A stretch of DNA of 64,000 nt from Thelonectria olida (Eukaryota; Ascomycota; Sordariomycetes; Hypocreales; Nectriaceae): contig JAGPYM010000002.1 of NCBI GenBank assembly GCA_020736575.1, positions 2,356,001 through 2,420,000 of the forward strand, read 5' to 3'. The first letter of the stretch is position 1; every line of letters starts with the position of its first letter. Shown one piece after another: positions 13,217 to 26,300 of the stretch. The notes beneath the pieces were generated by a model. The model saw only the letters and a program-made list of their open reading frames with translations, did no database searches and was not told the origin of the DNA. The translations under genes and the position numbers were made by a program.

Positions 13217-14807
13217 ATGTCTCAACCCGAGTTCCTTCAACTCCCCCCTTCTCCCCCCTACTCCGTCAAGATGGACTCGAATGCCAAAGACGGAAGCTAT
13301 GACAACCCGAGCTCACCGACGCCCAGATCAGTTGGTGGGAATCAAGCTTCGATCAGCGGAGTGCAGTTTGTCGCCAATACAGATATAACCGCTTCGCCCC
13401 AGAGCCTTTCAACTGATGTGCCTCGCCCATCAACTTCATCGTCAACCGCATACTCCTCTTCAACCTACCTAAACACTCCTGCAGCCCAGCCAGCTTACCT
13501 CTCCACTCCGGCAACTCAGCCCTACTCCCCGTATTCAGGCCTAAACTCGGCGGTATTAAACTCGACCTGGTCCCAGCCTGGTTCACTCCCCGAAAACCCG
13601 ACTCCATCTACCTCTCAACAACAAACCAGGGCAACTTCGCTTCAATCACAAGCATCTCGTTCCAACCAAACTGAACGGCCAGCCGAGATGAGGTATGCGA
13701 TCATCGACGCCCGAACACACACACTCTCGAACGCTAACCGAGGAAAAGTACCGTTGCCATCCAGTTCGATCCCACATTCACCATGGGCCCGCGGTCGGCA
13801 TTTACCTGGCCCGGTAGGACTTATTTCGCATCTTGATGAGTTAGAACTCGAGCTGATGAATGTACCAGGACCTCTCGAATCCCACGGCTCTAGCAGCGCA
13901 GTTCTTTCCTCGATGGGCCAAGGATCCGAGCCTAGCCTTACCCCTCCTGCGGGAACCCGATCTTTGACCTCCAGCCCCCCACGACTATCTCTGACGGCAG
14001 AGCAGCGGGAACTGAAGCGACAGCAAGACAGGGCTCGCCGGGACTCAAGACTGATCACACGCGTTCGCCGGACTAGCAGCCCTCCCTACATGGCTTCGTC
14101 TTCGCCAACCATGCCGCTCCCTGATGCGTCGACCGCAATGAGCCTGCCAGCCTACACGACGGGTGCCGCTTCAGTCTCTCTCATGGCCGAAGCCACGACT
14201 ACGATGGCCGCATCACCCTACCTCTCTTCCTACAGTCCCACCATGGACGACCAACACACTCAGACGGCCCCGGTGTATCCAACATACCAGCAGAACCTGT
14301 AAGAAACCCGAGGCGACATGAGCAACGCGCGGACCATGCTAATTTCTTGTTTCATCAGACAACCCAACTACAACATGCCGATTGATTATGCCGCCGTTTA
14401 TGCGGGGCCTGGCCATTACAGGTATGTCCTTGTCTCCAAATCACACACAATGGTTCTGGGGCTTAGCTAACAGGTCCCGAAATAGCACTCGACCAACATC
14501 AGTACCCGTTGGCCAGGACGTTGGGCTCATGTATCAGGTTCCAGCGGTCATGAACACTGGAGGCGCAGGCTCGCACGAAGGCGGACACGTCAGAGTGGTG
14601 CAGAGCCGGCCTAAACCGCGATGCTGGGAACACGGGTGCAACGGACGTCAATTTTCGACATTTAGTAACCTTTTGCGGCACCAACGCGAAAAGTCAGGAC
14701 AAGCGGCCAAGGCGACGTGCCCCAACTGCGGAGCCGAATTCACCAGGACCACTGCGCGAAACGGACACCTACTTCATGACAAGTGCAAGGGTCGTCGAAA
14801 CAACTAG
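13217..14807 (+). CDS. C2H2 zinc-finger protein, putative transcription factor
   Basis: There are three exons, 13217-14298, 14359-14421 and 14486-14807, giving 488 residues. The introns are GTAAGA...CATCAG (60 nt) and GTATGT...AAATAG (64 nt, with a GCTAAC branch site). The first 400 residues are Ser/Pro/Thr-rich and probably disordered, with a basic helix-like patch ([18 protein letters not shown]) near residue 260. Two zinc-finger-like units close the protein: CWEHGC...NLLRH at 428-447, apparently lacking a normal second His, and CPNCGAEF...NGHLLH at 460-479, a good C-x2-C-x12-H-x2-H finger. I infer nuclear DNA binding; no target is visible. The frame stays open upstream to an ATG-initiated run at 13019, but [11 protein letters not shown] at 13217 looks like the natural start; MDSNAKDG at 13271 is an alternative. 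I do not recognise the orthologue. Confidence 0.8.
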
Positions 14808-16231
14808 ACGGCCGTTCCCACCAAGATGATCCGGGGGTTGGAATGTTCATGCGACCGATCCTCTTTGGCGGGATCGGTCCCGACGACGGCCAGACTCGAC
14901 GGCCCTTCGGACTTCGGGCTCAGCCTCGGGCACAGCCTCACCGAGGTGTTTTTGACTGGTTGCCTTATTGAATGTGTATCTAAATATGATTTGGCGTCTA
15001 CTTTGGCTTGGTATTGTTGCAATTGGGGGCAACGGCGTTTATTCAGGGGGCAAAGGGCTCTTGCCGGCGATGCAACAGACTTTTGGGGCTGGGATAGAGG
15101 ATCACTGGGTTGCTTTGGCATGAGCATGTGCATGAAGGGATGACTTGGGATAGGCTTTGAGAGTCGGGACCAAGGTGTCCTATTTTCACTCTTTTCTTTT
15201 GCGTCTATTGCTTGGATCTGGTTACGTTGATGGCATTTTTCTTCTTCTACTTCTTCTTCACCACCATTTTTTTTGTCATTTTATTTTTTTGTCATTTTTA
15301 CTACATACCCAACGACAAAGTCGAAACAGTACTCATTGGACACTATTTTTGAATTCATCTTGCGCGCGTATCGTCTATCTTAGTGTGATGGTTGATCAGT
15401 GATGAATCTGGTAACTGCCGAGAGAACAAGGCGCAGCCGTGGAGATGCACGGGCAAAAGATGACCTAAGTCGGTACCTGGGGAGTAGTAACAGAGGGGGT
15501 TGGCGGGCTGACACGGGCAACTAGAGGTACTTGGGTACGTCGAGATCAGGTACGACGAATACGGCATTGGGTTGGAGTGGCGATCTGGGCAATATGGTGA
15601 CGGATCATTGGAAGATGATCTTGTTTGGACTTTTTTGAGACGAAACGGTTGAAACCATAATTAAAAGGCAGGCCCCCTCATTGAGGCGAAGTCAACCAAC
15701 AACGACGACGATGAAATGTGTTAACTAGCAGCTCTGCGAATAGTCCATGATTACAAAGTACGTACTTCGGACCTGCTGTTCGGATCTGATCCACACTCAA
15801 AGTTGGAGGGGTAGAAAGCGCGGAGGCTTTTCGTAAATGCGACCAAAAGGCTGTGTGATTGGGGGCAGAAACCATGCAAGAATCGAACGACAAGAGAATA
15901 TCTGAAACACGGGCAGGACGGGATGCCCCAGACAAACTGGGCTTACAGGACGGGCGTGGATTGGCTGGCAGCGTCTTGGTGGGTGGCTGACGAGACTCAG
16001 AGACTACGTGAAAGGGCCACAGGGCAGAGGCTAATGATCGTCGCGGCAAAGCAAGGCCACCCCTGCAACACCCTGGACGACTCTCGCCAGCCCAACGGCT
16101 TCCCATTTGATCTTTCTCCCACCTCTGGTTCTCAGGCCAACTCACTCGCTCACTCACTCACTGTCGCACCCCGGGACATGGCCCCGTACCGTCCATTCAC
16201 AGCCACAAACCACCCATCAACCGGCCTCACC

Positions 16232-16264
16232 TGCCTTGCCTTGTCTTGCCTTGCCTTGCCTTGC
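16232..16264. repeat. CTTGC pentanucleotide array, imperfect
   Basis: Six or seven CTTGC/CTTGT units are interrupted by one substitution; the array is flanked by CTCAC runs on the left and by further CTGCC-type runs to 16580. Confidence 0.85.
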
Positions 16265-17230
16265 TGCACCCTTCTCTATTTTCAACTTTACTGCACACAG
16301 CCGCGCCGCAAATAGCAGTGGTCCATCTGCCCCGGCGAGCGCTGTCCGGATACACTAGATGTGACAGAGACAACCAACCGACAGGACTCGAAACAGATCA
16401 ACGCCCATTACAACCAGACAACAACGTGATACTTGGACTTTCGACATTGGCGATAGCTACCGGCGGAGCTTCGCATCCGTTCGCCCAGCCCATCTTTCGT
16501 CTGTTTTCGCCTCGTTCAGTGGCAAGATGCCGGGCTCTGGGCTCCCCTGCCCTGCCTTGCCCTCCCCTGCCCCGTGCTGTCACTCACTGTCAGTGCCCTG
16601 CCTGCTCATGAAAAAGGCTTACTGATCCATTTGCCTGCCCAGCCGCCGTATCCTAGAGACCAAATGGCCTCGTGAATGGCCAAGCAAGCGAGCAGCTGTC
16701 GCAACCAAGGCGGGCCTCAGCAAGGCCAGCAACGAGGTTTGCGCCTCTGCTGTGCTGTGCTGACGCTGATGCTGATGTCCATCCACTCCCCGAGTATCCG
16801 CGACTCGGTGAACACTCACTCGCTCGCTCGCTGATCAACTCTCGCAAACCCATGATCCCCTGCTCCGCACCCGGCCAATGACACGGAACTGGGAGGCATG
16901 GATGGTGGCTGCACGTGCGCGTCCAGCTCCAGGGCTCCGGGGCGGGGGCGTTGGTCGGATCGATGTCTGGCCTGGCCCGTTTGTGAGTGGAAGATGATGG
17001 CTCTCACTGTCACTCGGTGGATTGAATTGGAGTCCTGGGCCAAGTACCTCATCTCATCCCCAAATGTGACGTCTACACCCTCGCCCAACAAGGCGTCTCC
17101 AAGACTGGGACACCCTCGTCGCCTTGGAAAGAGTGGGCTAGGACTACCAGCTCTGCGGGTTCGACTTTTTCGCCCTTCATTATTTCTCCCATGTTGTTGT
17201 TACTGTCAGCGTCTCTGTTGTCTCTGTTTG

Positions 17231-17254
17231 TCTCATCTCATCTCATCTCATCTC
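17231..17254. repeat. TCTCA pentanucleotide array (4 copies)
   Basis: Four tandem TCTCA copies are followed by a partial TCTC, within a pyrimidine-rich stretch. Confidence 0.9.
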
Positions 17255-20200
17255 TGCTATTTGACAGTGTCTTCATAGCTAATGTCGACACTCCCCCTCT
17301 CTTGAACCTACTTGCTATATACTTGGCCACCCATATCACACCCCCACACCCCCTCGAGCCAGCCACACATTCGCTGAAAAGGCTGACCAGACAAGGCCTT
17401 GCACATGTGCGCGCGCCAGCCGTTGAAGCTAAAAACGCCATCAGGAACGGAGGCGCCATAGAAGTCTTAGAAGGTCCAGAAAAAGCTAGAACGGGGATAG
17501 AAGATCGCGGTACTGGGTCGATGAGTGTGGCACTGGCCATTTCATTAGCATCGTGAGGATGACGCTTGACAAACGATCCTGGGGAGGAACGGAGTCGGGG
17601 GAGAAGAAAAAAACAAGAGGCTGTCGCGCGAGAAAAATTCCCGGGGCTAGCGAAGAGAGAGGCCGTGTTTTTCGGTCAATGCCCTCTATCGCTTCCAAGT
17701 TGTTAAGTTGTTTCAAACGACAAGACTTGCTCGCAAATGGCGGCGGCGTCCTAAAAGTTGAGCCGTTGGCTCCGGCGTCGCCGGATACCCGCGTCGGTCA
17801 ATTGGAGTTGCGGCAGACAGATTGATCGGATCGACACGCCCAGGCACCAGCTGAACACTTTAGGAAATTCGTACTTTTTGGATGCTAGTGACGCTTTATG
17901 TCACTTTCAGTTTTGTGCTAGCAAGGGACGATGGACTTCCTTTTTTTGCCTTTATGGACTACTGCCTTAGAAGCTAGGCACACCAGACGAGTCCGAAGGG
18001 GAACCTTGAATTGCGACAGAAGACACCACCTGCGAGATGGACCAGGGAGGGGTGTGCGAATATGTGGATGTGGTCAGGGGTGGTGTCAAGGTGTGGCCTC
18101 TATTAATCTTGTTCGTACGAGATGAACAAGTGACAAATAGCTACGTATTGAGATGAGCCGGAAAATTTGATGGGTCGACTTAGTTTGAGCTTACTAAGTG
18201 CGAAAGGAAACAGCATTGGAGGTGATGCAATGCCATGCCATGCTATGCGAGAGTGCCACATAATTAGTGTATCGAATATGCGCCCATGTTGTATCCGTAT
18301 GCATGTACGGACGAAGTGTGTTGGTTGAGTCTGGCGGCGGCAGAGCGGGAACGTGGGAGAGAGGAGGGGAAGAAAAGGCGCACACGACTTGATGGGGTCG
18401 GGGAAAGTGGAGGAACGAATTACCTGGTTCGTACATACTAGGTAGTAAGTTACATGATCAAAGGCGTCTCCATGTCTATTTGTGAGCCGTCATAACTGGC
18501 GTCCAGAGAGCTCCGCGACTGGCGGATATGCAGACAGCAAACAGCTTGCGGCGTGGGTGGAGGAGTGACAAGCCCCCATGGAATTAGAAACGGGGCCAGT
18601 GGGCTGCCTGAGCCGTGCCCTCTCTGTTCGTACCTACAAAGAGGTGACATGGCAATGGCGATGGCAATGGGGAACGAGCGAGAGAGATGGTTCCCTCGTG
18701 ATGCAAAAGGGCTTAGAGCGGCTCCAGGGGAACGTAAAGCAGGGTCTTGTCGTTCGTTGATCGTCAACGGCTTGCGTTGATTCGGAATTCCTTGGGTTAC
18801 ATTCCATTTCGCCATGCCGGGCCCCCGCTGCGAAGAACCCCGGGAGGACGACGTCGGCCGGGACCGTGAGGATGGATATTTCCGGAGCCGGGGACCATCT
18901 CCACCGGCCGAGTCCCAGCCGGATGGCTTACGGCACGGTACTCCGTGGAGGTCCCTGGATCCTGATTAATAAGGGGGTGATGATGGATATGGATGAGTTC
19001 ATTGCGACTCATACTTCTTATTTCATCACGACTATACCCTATGCGCTCTTACGATGCACTCCATAAGGTAGGTAGTATTCGAGGCGACCTGCTTAACGGC
19101 CCCTTCCCCGGGACTTACTCTGAACGTGCCATGACAGATGTTATCATTAATACTAGTCCGCCTGTCGTATTCCCAATTCTGCGCCGGATCCTATTCCCCA
19201 TCCATCCTTACGAGGCTGTTCAGCTCCAAGTGATACAGTGGCACCCACTCGGCGCATGTGCAATTGCCCCTTTCATTCGATCCTCCAACTCGTGCCTCGC
19301 GCGTCGTGCGTCGGACCTCGCGCATGTGTTCTCGGCATCCGGGTCTCGGTGTTGTCCACATGTCCCTCGTCCGAACACATACGGGATGTGGCCTCGGGTT
19401 TTGTCAGTGTCTAAGCCCGTTCGGTCCCGACACACGAATCGCCCACTCACTTACGAAGGACGCCCCCGTCCAATACCGTGGAGAAACAACAGCGCCGCAA
19501 CAAGACCCGAAACAGGGACCACGACAACCTTTCCGTCGCCGGGCCGCCATTGGACGCGAACCTTGCACTGCACCGCCCAGTCTTACACCTTTCTGACATA
19601 AACCTGGGCCCTTGCCTTGTTATGGCATTAGCACAAGGAGCTGGGACGCAATTCTCTCACACACCAGCACGTGCACGCGTGCACAAACTGTTGCTGCTGT
19701 GGCGCGGCGGGCATGATGAGACTGGAGAAAGAGGTTCAGTTCAATGCTTTGATTTGGAAGCAATCGTTGCTCGTGCAGGGCGCTGGGCTGCGTCCAACGG
19801 TTACACGGCGTGTTTTCTCGTCGTGTATCGAGTACGGCGTCGGAACAGATTTCTCAACCCACGCATGAGGCTGCGTGTGTATGAGAACGCATGCAAAAGG
19901 GAGCCAGGGGTGACGATTACGAGGCGTCCAGTCGTTTGAACTGTGCAAATACCAGGGGTTGACTTCGCACCAACACAGTGAATCAACCCAGCCCAGGCAA
20001 TCAATCTGATTAGGTAGCCATTCAAACAATCACCAGGCTGTGTGCGCGCCACTGCAATAGTCTGCTCACTGAGTATCGGACATTTCGGGCTGTGGATCCA
20101 AACCTAATGTTCTGTCATATTAACCGTGTATTCGACCAACTTGGGACAATTCGAGCGGTGTCAATTGCAGCCCTGCCCGCCTCCAGTAAAGCTGATATGG

Positions 20201-20673
20201 CGGTGTCTCTAAAAACGGCGTCTCTTAGGTCGGTCCTTCCTCGCCGAGCTGCAGCTCCAAGGTACTTTTTAAAATGTCGGTAGCGTTTGTTGATCGTTGA
20301 CGCACTAAGCGCGCGCACAGCTTGGCGGTTCCCGCTTCGCTTCGCTTCGTGCCCCTACGCCTCACACCACCCTTGCCCCGGCGGATGATGGAGAAGAGCA
20401 CGTACGTACATATCGACGCTATATAAAAATGATGGGCGTTGGCGGTTGGCACCCGCCTCTTGCTTTTTCGGGACGGCGCTTGTCCGTTTTTGGTGGTGGG
20501 GCACCAGATGTTTCCTTCCATGTTGACTTTCGCGTCTCTGGTGTCGTCGTGCATTGAAATCACCAAAGAACCAAACAACAACACTAGTTCGACTTACCGA
20601 AATATCATCAGGTGAAAATAGACTTGTCAAGCGGCGGTCTCAGCGCCATGCAACCGTCCTCGCAACCACCATC

Positions 20674-23367
20674 ATGACGGCCTCGCGATACCGGGCTCGC
20701 AAGCAGCGGGTTTTCAAGTCCGTCTTCCAGACCGACATCTCTCAGCCTACTCCGCGCTCCACGCCCGTCACGGCCTTCACACAGCCCGGTGCTCCCTTTG
20801 GCGGTCCCCTTCCCCACGCGCCATCCTTTCTTCCATCGTCACCGCCCTCTTCCGCTGGCCTGCAAGGTACGGCTGCTGGTCTCGGTTCTACTCCCCCTCC
20901 TCCTCCACCCCATCGCAGTGCCGCCCTTCATCATGCCAGCGACCAGGTGAGGTGGGATCGTGCCTGGCACGTTGTCACTTCCAGGATCCAACTGCCTTCT
21001 TCGGTGGCGGTTGAAGACTCCTTTGGCACCCTGGCCCCCGAGTCGCAAGAGTTGGATCTTGACGTCGACTTCCAGGACTCACTGGCCCTAGTCCTCAACC
21101 CCAGCCGCGCACTGCCCCAGGCTACCCATACCGAGGACATATTGCTTTGGCATACCCAACAGATCCGGCAGCACTTCGTCCATCATGTCATGCCGTTGCT
21201 TGCCGCCTGCGCGAGCCAAGGGGCACAGGCTGAGGTGCTGGTGGCGAGCATTTCCACTCTCGAAGCAGCACATCGCCAGTATCTGTACGGATTGCGGCTG
21301 ATTTCTCAAGGACTACGGGACGAAGCTGCGGCCGCTGCTACCTCCAAGTTCCTTCGGGATCTACATGCCATTATTGGAAACTCAATGCCCCAGGGCTTGT
21401 TAGATGCACTCCGTGGCATGGTTCATCATCTTGTGCGCCTGATTCTAGGCTCGGGAAAGCGAAACCATGGCCACCTGATCCTGCTGGAGTCAGAAGATAG
21501 TGAAAGCGTCTGTATGGCACGGTCGGACTTGCTCGGACTCCTCGAATCGTTGCAAAATGTTGGCCTGGCAGGCGAGAAGTTCCAGATCCAGTTTGCTGAG
21601 ATTATGAATGCAACTATGGCCGAGTTCATTCAGAAGTCCTACGCGGGCGTGTGGCATCAGACCGAGCGACTGAGTCCTCCATCTTCCGCGAGAAACCGGC
21701 TTAGGAGTTCGGCATCTTCAACGGCTCTCTCAGGGTGCCTTTCTCATCTCTCTGACTGGGTTGAGAACCACTACGGACGTCTGGCTGTTGAAGTCTTTAA
21801 CCGCCTTGGTGTTCAAATTGCTTGGAGTGATGTCGAATGTTGGAAAGACATAGCTATTGGTCGACTAGCATCCTTGAGAATTCAAGAGCTGTTTGATATT
21901 GCTCTCAACTGGCCTGAAAGTCAAGGCGGGCTCGAGGATCTCCGCCTCGCTGTCACAACGCCACAACGCCGTCTTCAACTAACTGACGCCTTTTCACTTG
22001 CTTTGCAGAAGCGGCTTCTACATCCAGGTCGTTCTACTTTGGACATCTTGCAGACGTACATCTCCATGATTCGCACATTCCATGCTCTAGATCACTCAAA
22101 GGTCTTGCTAAACCGCGTTGTGCATGCTCTTCAACTATATCTCTGCCAGCGAGACGATGCCATTCGCATCGTCGTCACAGGTTTGCTCTCGAATCCTGAG
22201 ACTGCCGACACCAAGGAGGGTAAAACGAAGTTGGTCGAGCTGGCGGTGCTGTTGACCACATCTTCACAGCAACAGCGACGTCAAATAGACGACGAGGATC
22301 TCGACTGGAACGACATGGCGTGGGTTCCCGACCCGGTAGATGCGGGTGTTAACTACAAGAGACCCAAGAACGAGGATGTCATCGGCACATTAATCAATGC
22401 CTTGGGTTCTCAAGATATCTTCATCAAAGAGTTTCAAAACATCATTGCTGAGCGACTGCTCTCCAAGCAGGCTTCGTTTGCGCAAGAGACGAAGGTGCTG
22501 AGCCTATTGAAGAAGCGATTTGGCGAGGCTGCCTTACAGAATTGCGATGTCATGATGAAAGACATTCAGGACTCAAAGCGGGTGGATGCTGTCATTTGCA
22601 AAAACATACGAAGCGACAGCAATCGGAGAACGGAAAACGTCACATATCACTCCAAGATTCTATCACGACTCTTCTGGCCAAGCCTAGCAAAGGAATCCTT
22701 TGCCGTTCCACCACCAGTGGCAGAGATCCAGAAGCAGTACGAGCATGGTTTTGAGGAGCTCAAGTCGTCCCGGAAACTCACATGGCTGGACAACCTTGGG
22801 ACCGCAACTGTCAGGTTGGAATTGGAGGATCGTACTATTGAGTTGGAGTGCAAGACATACGAAGCAGCCGTCATCTACGCTTTCCAAGACGTTGATGGCT
22901 CGGGAGATTCGGAGCCTAAGAAGCGAACTTTCAATGACATCTGGGCGGAGCTGATGATTGATGAGGATCTTCTCGGGCTTGCTCTCAGATTTTGGGTGAG
23001 CAAGCGTGTTCTTCGCGACATCGGAAACCAGACATATGTGGTTCTTGAACGGCTAGATGACGACAAGACTGCCGCCGAAGCCGAAAGCGCTCCAGATGCT
23101 CAGGCGGCGGAAGATGGCGGTCAGCCATCCCCGCGCAAGACAAAGAAGGAGGACGAGAGACGAGCAGTCTATTGGCAGTTCATTGTCGGAATGCTGACCA
23201 ACTCGGCACCTTCGATGCCATTGGGGCAAATCTTGATGATGATGAAGATGCTGATCGCGGATGGGTGCTCTTGGAGCAACGAGGAGCTGCAAGAGTTTCT
23301 AGGAGAGAAGATTGCAGAGAAAGAACTGGAACTAGCGGGCGGCAAGTATCGCCTACTGAAGAAATGA
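20674..23367 (+). CDS. APC2: Anaphase-promoting complex subunit 2 (cullin-type)
   Basis: This is a single-exon 897-residue protein. The frame continues upstream without ATG, so the start is the ATG at 20674 (MTASRYRARKQRVF). After a Pro/Ser-rich N-terminus come cullin-repeat-like helices, then the cullin-homology region at about residues 520-780 with the family hallmark NVTYHSKILSRLFWPSL and the IELECKTYEAAVIYAF segment. The protein ends in the winged-helix APC2 domain (YWQFIVGMLTNSAPSM; MMMKMLIADGCSWSNEEL; GGKYRLLKK). Apc2 pairs with the RING subunit Apc11 as the catalytic core of the APC/C ubiquitin ligase that drives mitotic exit (established). An acidic, low-complexity insert with SPRKTKKEDER near residue 835 precedes the winged helix. 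The gene appears intact. Confidence 0.93.
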   Translation: MTASRYRARKQRVFKSVFQTDISQPTPRSTPVTAFTQPGAPFGGPLPHAPSFLPSSPPSSAGLQGTAAGLGSTPPPPPPHRSAALHHASDQVRWDRAWHVVTSRIQLPSSVAVEDSFGTLAPESQELDLDVDFQDSLALVLNPSRALPQATHTEDILLWHTQQIRQHFVHHVMPLLAACASQGAQAEVLVASISTLEAAHRQYLYGLRLISQGLRDEAAAAATSKFLRDLHAIIGNSMPQGLLDALRGMVHHLVRLILGSGKRNHGHLILLESEDSESVCMARSDLLGLLESLQNVGLAGEKFQIQFAEIMNATMAEFIQKSYAGVWHQTERLSPPSSARNRLRSSASSTALSGCLSHLSDWVENHYGRLAVEVFNRLGVQIAWSDVECWKDIAIGRLASLRIQELFDIALNWPESQGGLEDLRLAVTTPQRRLQLTDAFSLALQKRLLHPGRSTLDILQTYISMIRTFHALDHSKVLLNRVVHALQLYLCQRDDAIRIVVTGLLSNPETADTKEGKTKLVELAVLLTTSSQQQRRQIDDEDLDWNDMAWVPDPVDAGVNYKRPKNEDVIGTLINALGSQDIFIKEFQNIIAERLLSKQASFAQETKVLSLLKKRFGEAALQNCDVMMKDIQDSKRVDAVICKNIRSDSNRRTENVTYHSKILSRLFWPSLAKESFAVPPPVAEIQKQYEHGFEELKSSRKLTWLDNLGTATVRLELEDRTIELECKTYEAAVIYAFQDVDGSGDSEPKKRTFNDIWAELMIDEDLLGLALRFWVSKRVLRDIGNQTYVVLERLDDDKTAAEAESAPDAQAAEDGGQPSPRKTKKEDERRAVYWQFIVGMLTNSAPSMPLGQILMMMKMLIADGCSWSNEELQEFLGEKIAEKELELAGGKYRLLKK

Positions 23368-26300
23368 AGGAAGCCTCGGCGCTTGACGCTTGGCTGTTCG
23401 AAATCAGAACTACTGCGAAAGGCGAATAGGTTTCAGGCTGCTTCCGATGGCGGCTGTGTTCGACGCATCGATGTCTTCGGCACCCTCGGGTCGTGACCTC
23501 GCTAGTAGTTGGCCATTCTGGACACAGAGGTCGGGAGATGGTGGGAACCCTCGTCCCGAGCCAGAGCCAGGGAACGCGGGTCATCGAACAACTCGCAGAA
23601 ATGTTCAGAACAGTGTTCGACTTGGAAGCATCGCATGTTGGGTTGTATAAGAGCAGCATCGATGACGAGATGCGTGAAGAAGACGGACAAGACTGGGTCA
23701 CGACTGGAGGTGACTGAAAGGGCCCCAGAGTCGAGGTAGCAAAAGTAGGTGCACCTAATCAAAGCAGCTATCATGGCATGCGCATAGGTACGCGTCAAGC
23801 GGGGAATCAAGAGGCTGTATTTGATTACATACACGGCGGTATCTAGTGATTCATGAGCAAGGGCGATGGAGCATGTAACAGTACAGCAAAACCAGAATGG
23901 GACCCGTTGTGGTCTTGTTGAGATGAATCCAAACACTCTATGTCCTCGAGTTGGTCTAGCGGAAGCCATAAGGCTGATGGAACTCAACGGCCTCATGGGA
24001 ATTTCCATGGCAAACTCCATGACAGTCAATGAGTCCATGAGTCCAATGGTATCAGAAGCAGACTTTAACCACGGAGCGCATTGGTGACGAATGCTGACCC
24101 GTGCTGACCCGTAGGGCAATTCTAGACAAGATGAATAGATATACGTGCGCAAGAACAACAGACAGAGGTCATAAAGGTATATAAGTAAAGTTACATCTTA
24201 ATGATAAGACAAAGCAACTATTAGCACGATATAATATGATAGGTGAGACGACACGGAGAGCTACGCATAAGAGATGAAAAGGGAGGAAGCGAAATATGGA
24301 AAAGACGGGTCAAAAGATGTCCCTTTCGTTGGACGTGGCTTGAGGCATATGCTGTGATTGGGCATGTGTCGCAGACGTCGCCGCCTCGCTTTCCATCGGA
24401 GAACTACTTCCTAAGGGAGGTTAATGATAATAAAGTGCAACTTTACCAAGCAGTGTTTTCGTTGTGTAACACAGCTGGCTGTGTGTCGTAGAGACACGAT
24501 GTCAAACACGAATTGTAAGATGGCGGTTTTATGGCGGTTGGCCCTGTCAGCTGGTTTGCACGGAAGAGGGCAACGTTCGAAGTGTAGATAGGCCAATAAC
24601 CCAGGTTGAAGATTACCTTCGCTCAGCTGATTATCGAAAGAAAGTGCAAATGTGCTGGAAAGAAGTGAGACACAGACGTCCCTACGGTTGTGCCGTCTGA
24701 TCCATGTTGCTTGGTTACTGACAATCAAATATTCCGCCAGGTCTGTAACTTAAGTGACGGGCGTACGGAGTATTACGATATGGGAGATCGGCACAGTAAC
24801 TCAGCTTCCGGCAACTTTGTAACTTAATCTGGTTCATGGTGTTGGTTGTTATAACCGTGCTGCACAAGGGAAGATGCAACAAGTTGTCTTCCATCTTGTG
24901 TTTTATCGTTAGCAGCGAGGCAACAGCTTACCTTCATGAATCAGCGCGGTCCAATGAAAGTGCAAGAGGAGCAAAAGGGAAGTGAGAGGTCGGGGGGGTT
25001 CAGGTAAAAGGGTGACTTGCGCAAAAGAGAAGGCATGTCAGTTGAGTCGAAAGAAAGAAAGGCTAGGCTCTTGGCTGTGGCACCATCCCGTCAATGGCCC
25101 GGGTCTCCAGCACAGGCTCAAGGAGCTCACTGATCGTGGACGTTCAGCCGCAGCGACTGCTTGAAAGAGGACGGAGACTAGCGGGGTAACTCAAGGTAAT
25201 GCTGTGTGAATACTAATAATATGTCAGCCCGATGGACAGGAGCAAGTTGAACGAGGCAAAAGGTTCCTTGTGGCGAGAAGAGAGGAACTTTGGAGCCCAG
25301 TCATTGCGCTTGTGTAGCCATATCCGTCGAAAAACGAAGGAAAGTGGGCGTAAGGTTGACAGGGTGGAATGAATGAAACATGTGGGTTTGAGCTTCCTCC
25401 AACATCAAATTGCAAGCCCGAATCCAGACAGACAGACAGACCAGCTTCGTTCGTGGTCCGTCATTCAATCAAAACGGGGTGATGGTGGTGGACGCTCGGT
25501 GACGGTGAGGTGATGGATGGCTCGAGGCACGCCAGTCAGCGGGGTTGAGGGCTCACATGATGGCGCTGGCTGCTAATAAGAGAAGCCATTGTCGTCGTCG
25601 TCATGGCTGCATTCATCCATCCTTCAGGTGCCCGTGGAAAGGTGAAGGATAATCCATGGCATGGGTGCTTACGCTCCCCATATCCATTGACTAGGCAGCT
25701 TGTAATTCGCTCATGTGCGTGCGCTTGTGAGTTGTCAGTTGATGAGCAACGGAGGTCACCTAGCTAGACATTGGAAGCTCAAGTGCCCTGACTCAACCTG
25801 GAACGCTGAGCAAGCCCGCCAGTGCACGCACCGGGCACTCATTCAGCATCTCGGAAGACGCAGCGATACCCAGTACTTAGCTATGGCTCTAACTCTGGAC
25901 TGGTGGGTAACGGGCATCGGAGAATGCCATATTACCATGCCCGTCTGGGTGCGTTATGTTGGGAGACCGATTGGGAGATCCGACTGCTGCTGCTGGAGGG
26001 GCTCGATTGGGCTGGCGCTGCGGTGGAACTTGAAGTCGCACCCAGTCTGCCAGCCAACGCCGCCAACCTTGGGCCATGGGCTAATGAGCTGCTAGCAAAA
26101 GCAAGACTCGGTTTTTGTTTGCGCATGACCATGGCTTCCATGCAACTCAGTCCAGTCTATTGTCTCTTGTCTCATTTTTGGGCGTTTGACTTGCCCTCAG
26201 TTTGGTTCGTTTTAGTTAGGCTGATTTGCTTGGGCGTGTTTTGCCTCGTCTTGTTCTTGGTTTGCGTTTTCGTCTTCGTCCTGCCCTGACTTCTGCCTCT

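Larger units (their letters stand above)
14808..20673. other. 5.9-kb gene-poor region upstream of APC2
   Basis: No supportable gene was found. The first 350 bp should be the 3' UTR of the zinc-finger gene and include TTC/T-rich tracts (15236-15300). Several five-base tandem arrays occur (CTTGC at 16232-16264, TCTCA at 17231-17254, CATGC-like near 18228-18245). A 202-codon frame at 18993-19601 has no recognisable motif and an Arg/Pro/Ser composition expected of non-coding GC-rich DNA. The last few hundred bases are the APC2 promoter. Confidence 0.6.

Noticed and set aside
13217..14807. Identity as the conidiation regulator Con7
   Set aside because: The Con7 finger I remember has a different signature (KCGWNGCEKAYGTLNHL); this protein has [18 protein letters not shown] and a second CPNC finger, so no symbol is given.
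18993..19601. 202-codon frame as a gene
   Set aside because: Composition is that of GC-rich non-coding DNA, with overlapping frames on the other strand and no motif.
23493..23717. 74-codon frame just past APC2 (FRTVFDLEASHVGLYK)
   Set aside because: It looks mildly protein-like but is short, lies where the APC2 3' UTR should be, lacks third-base bias and has no known match that I can name.
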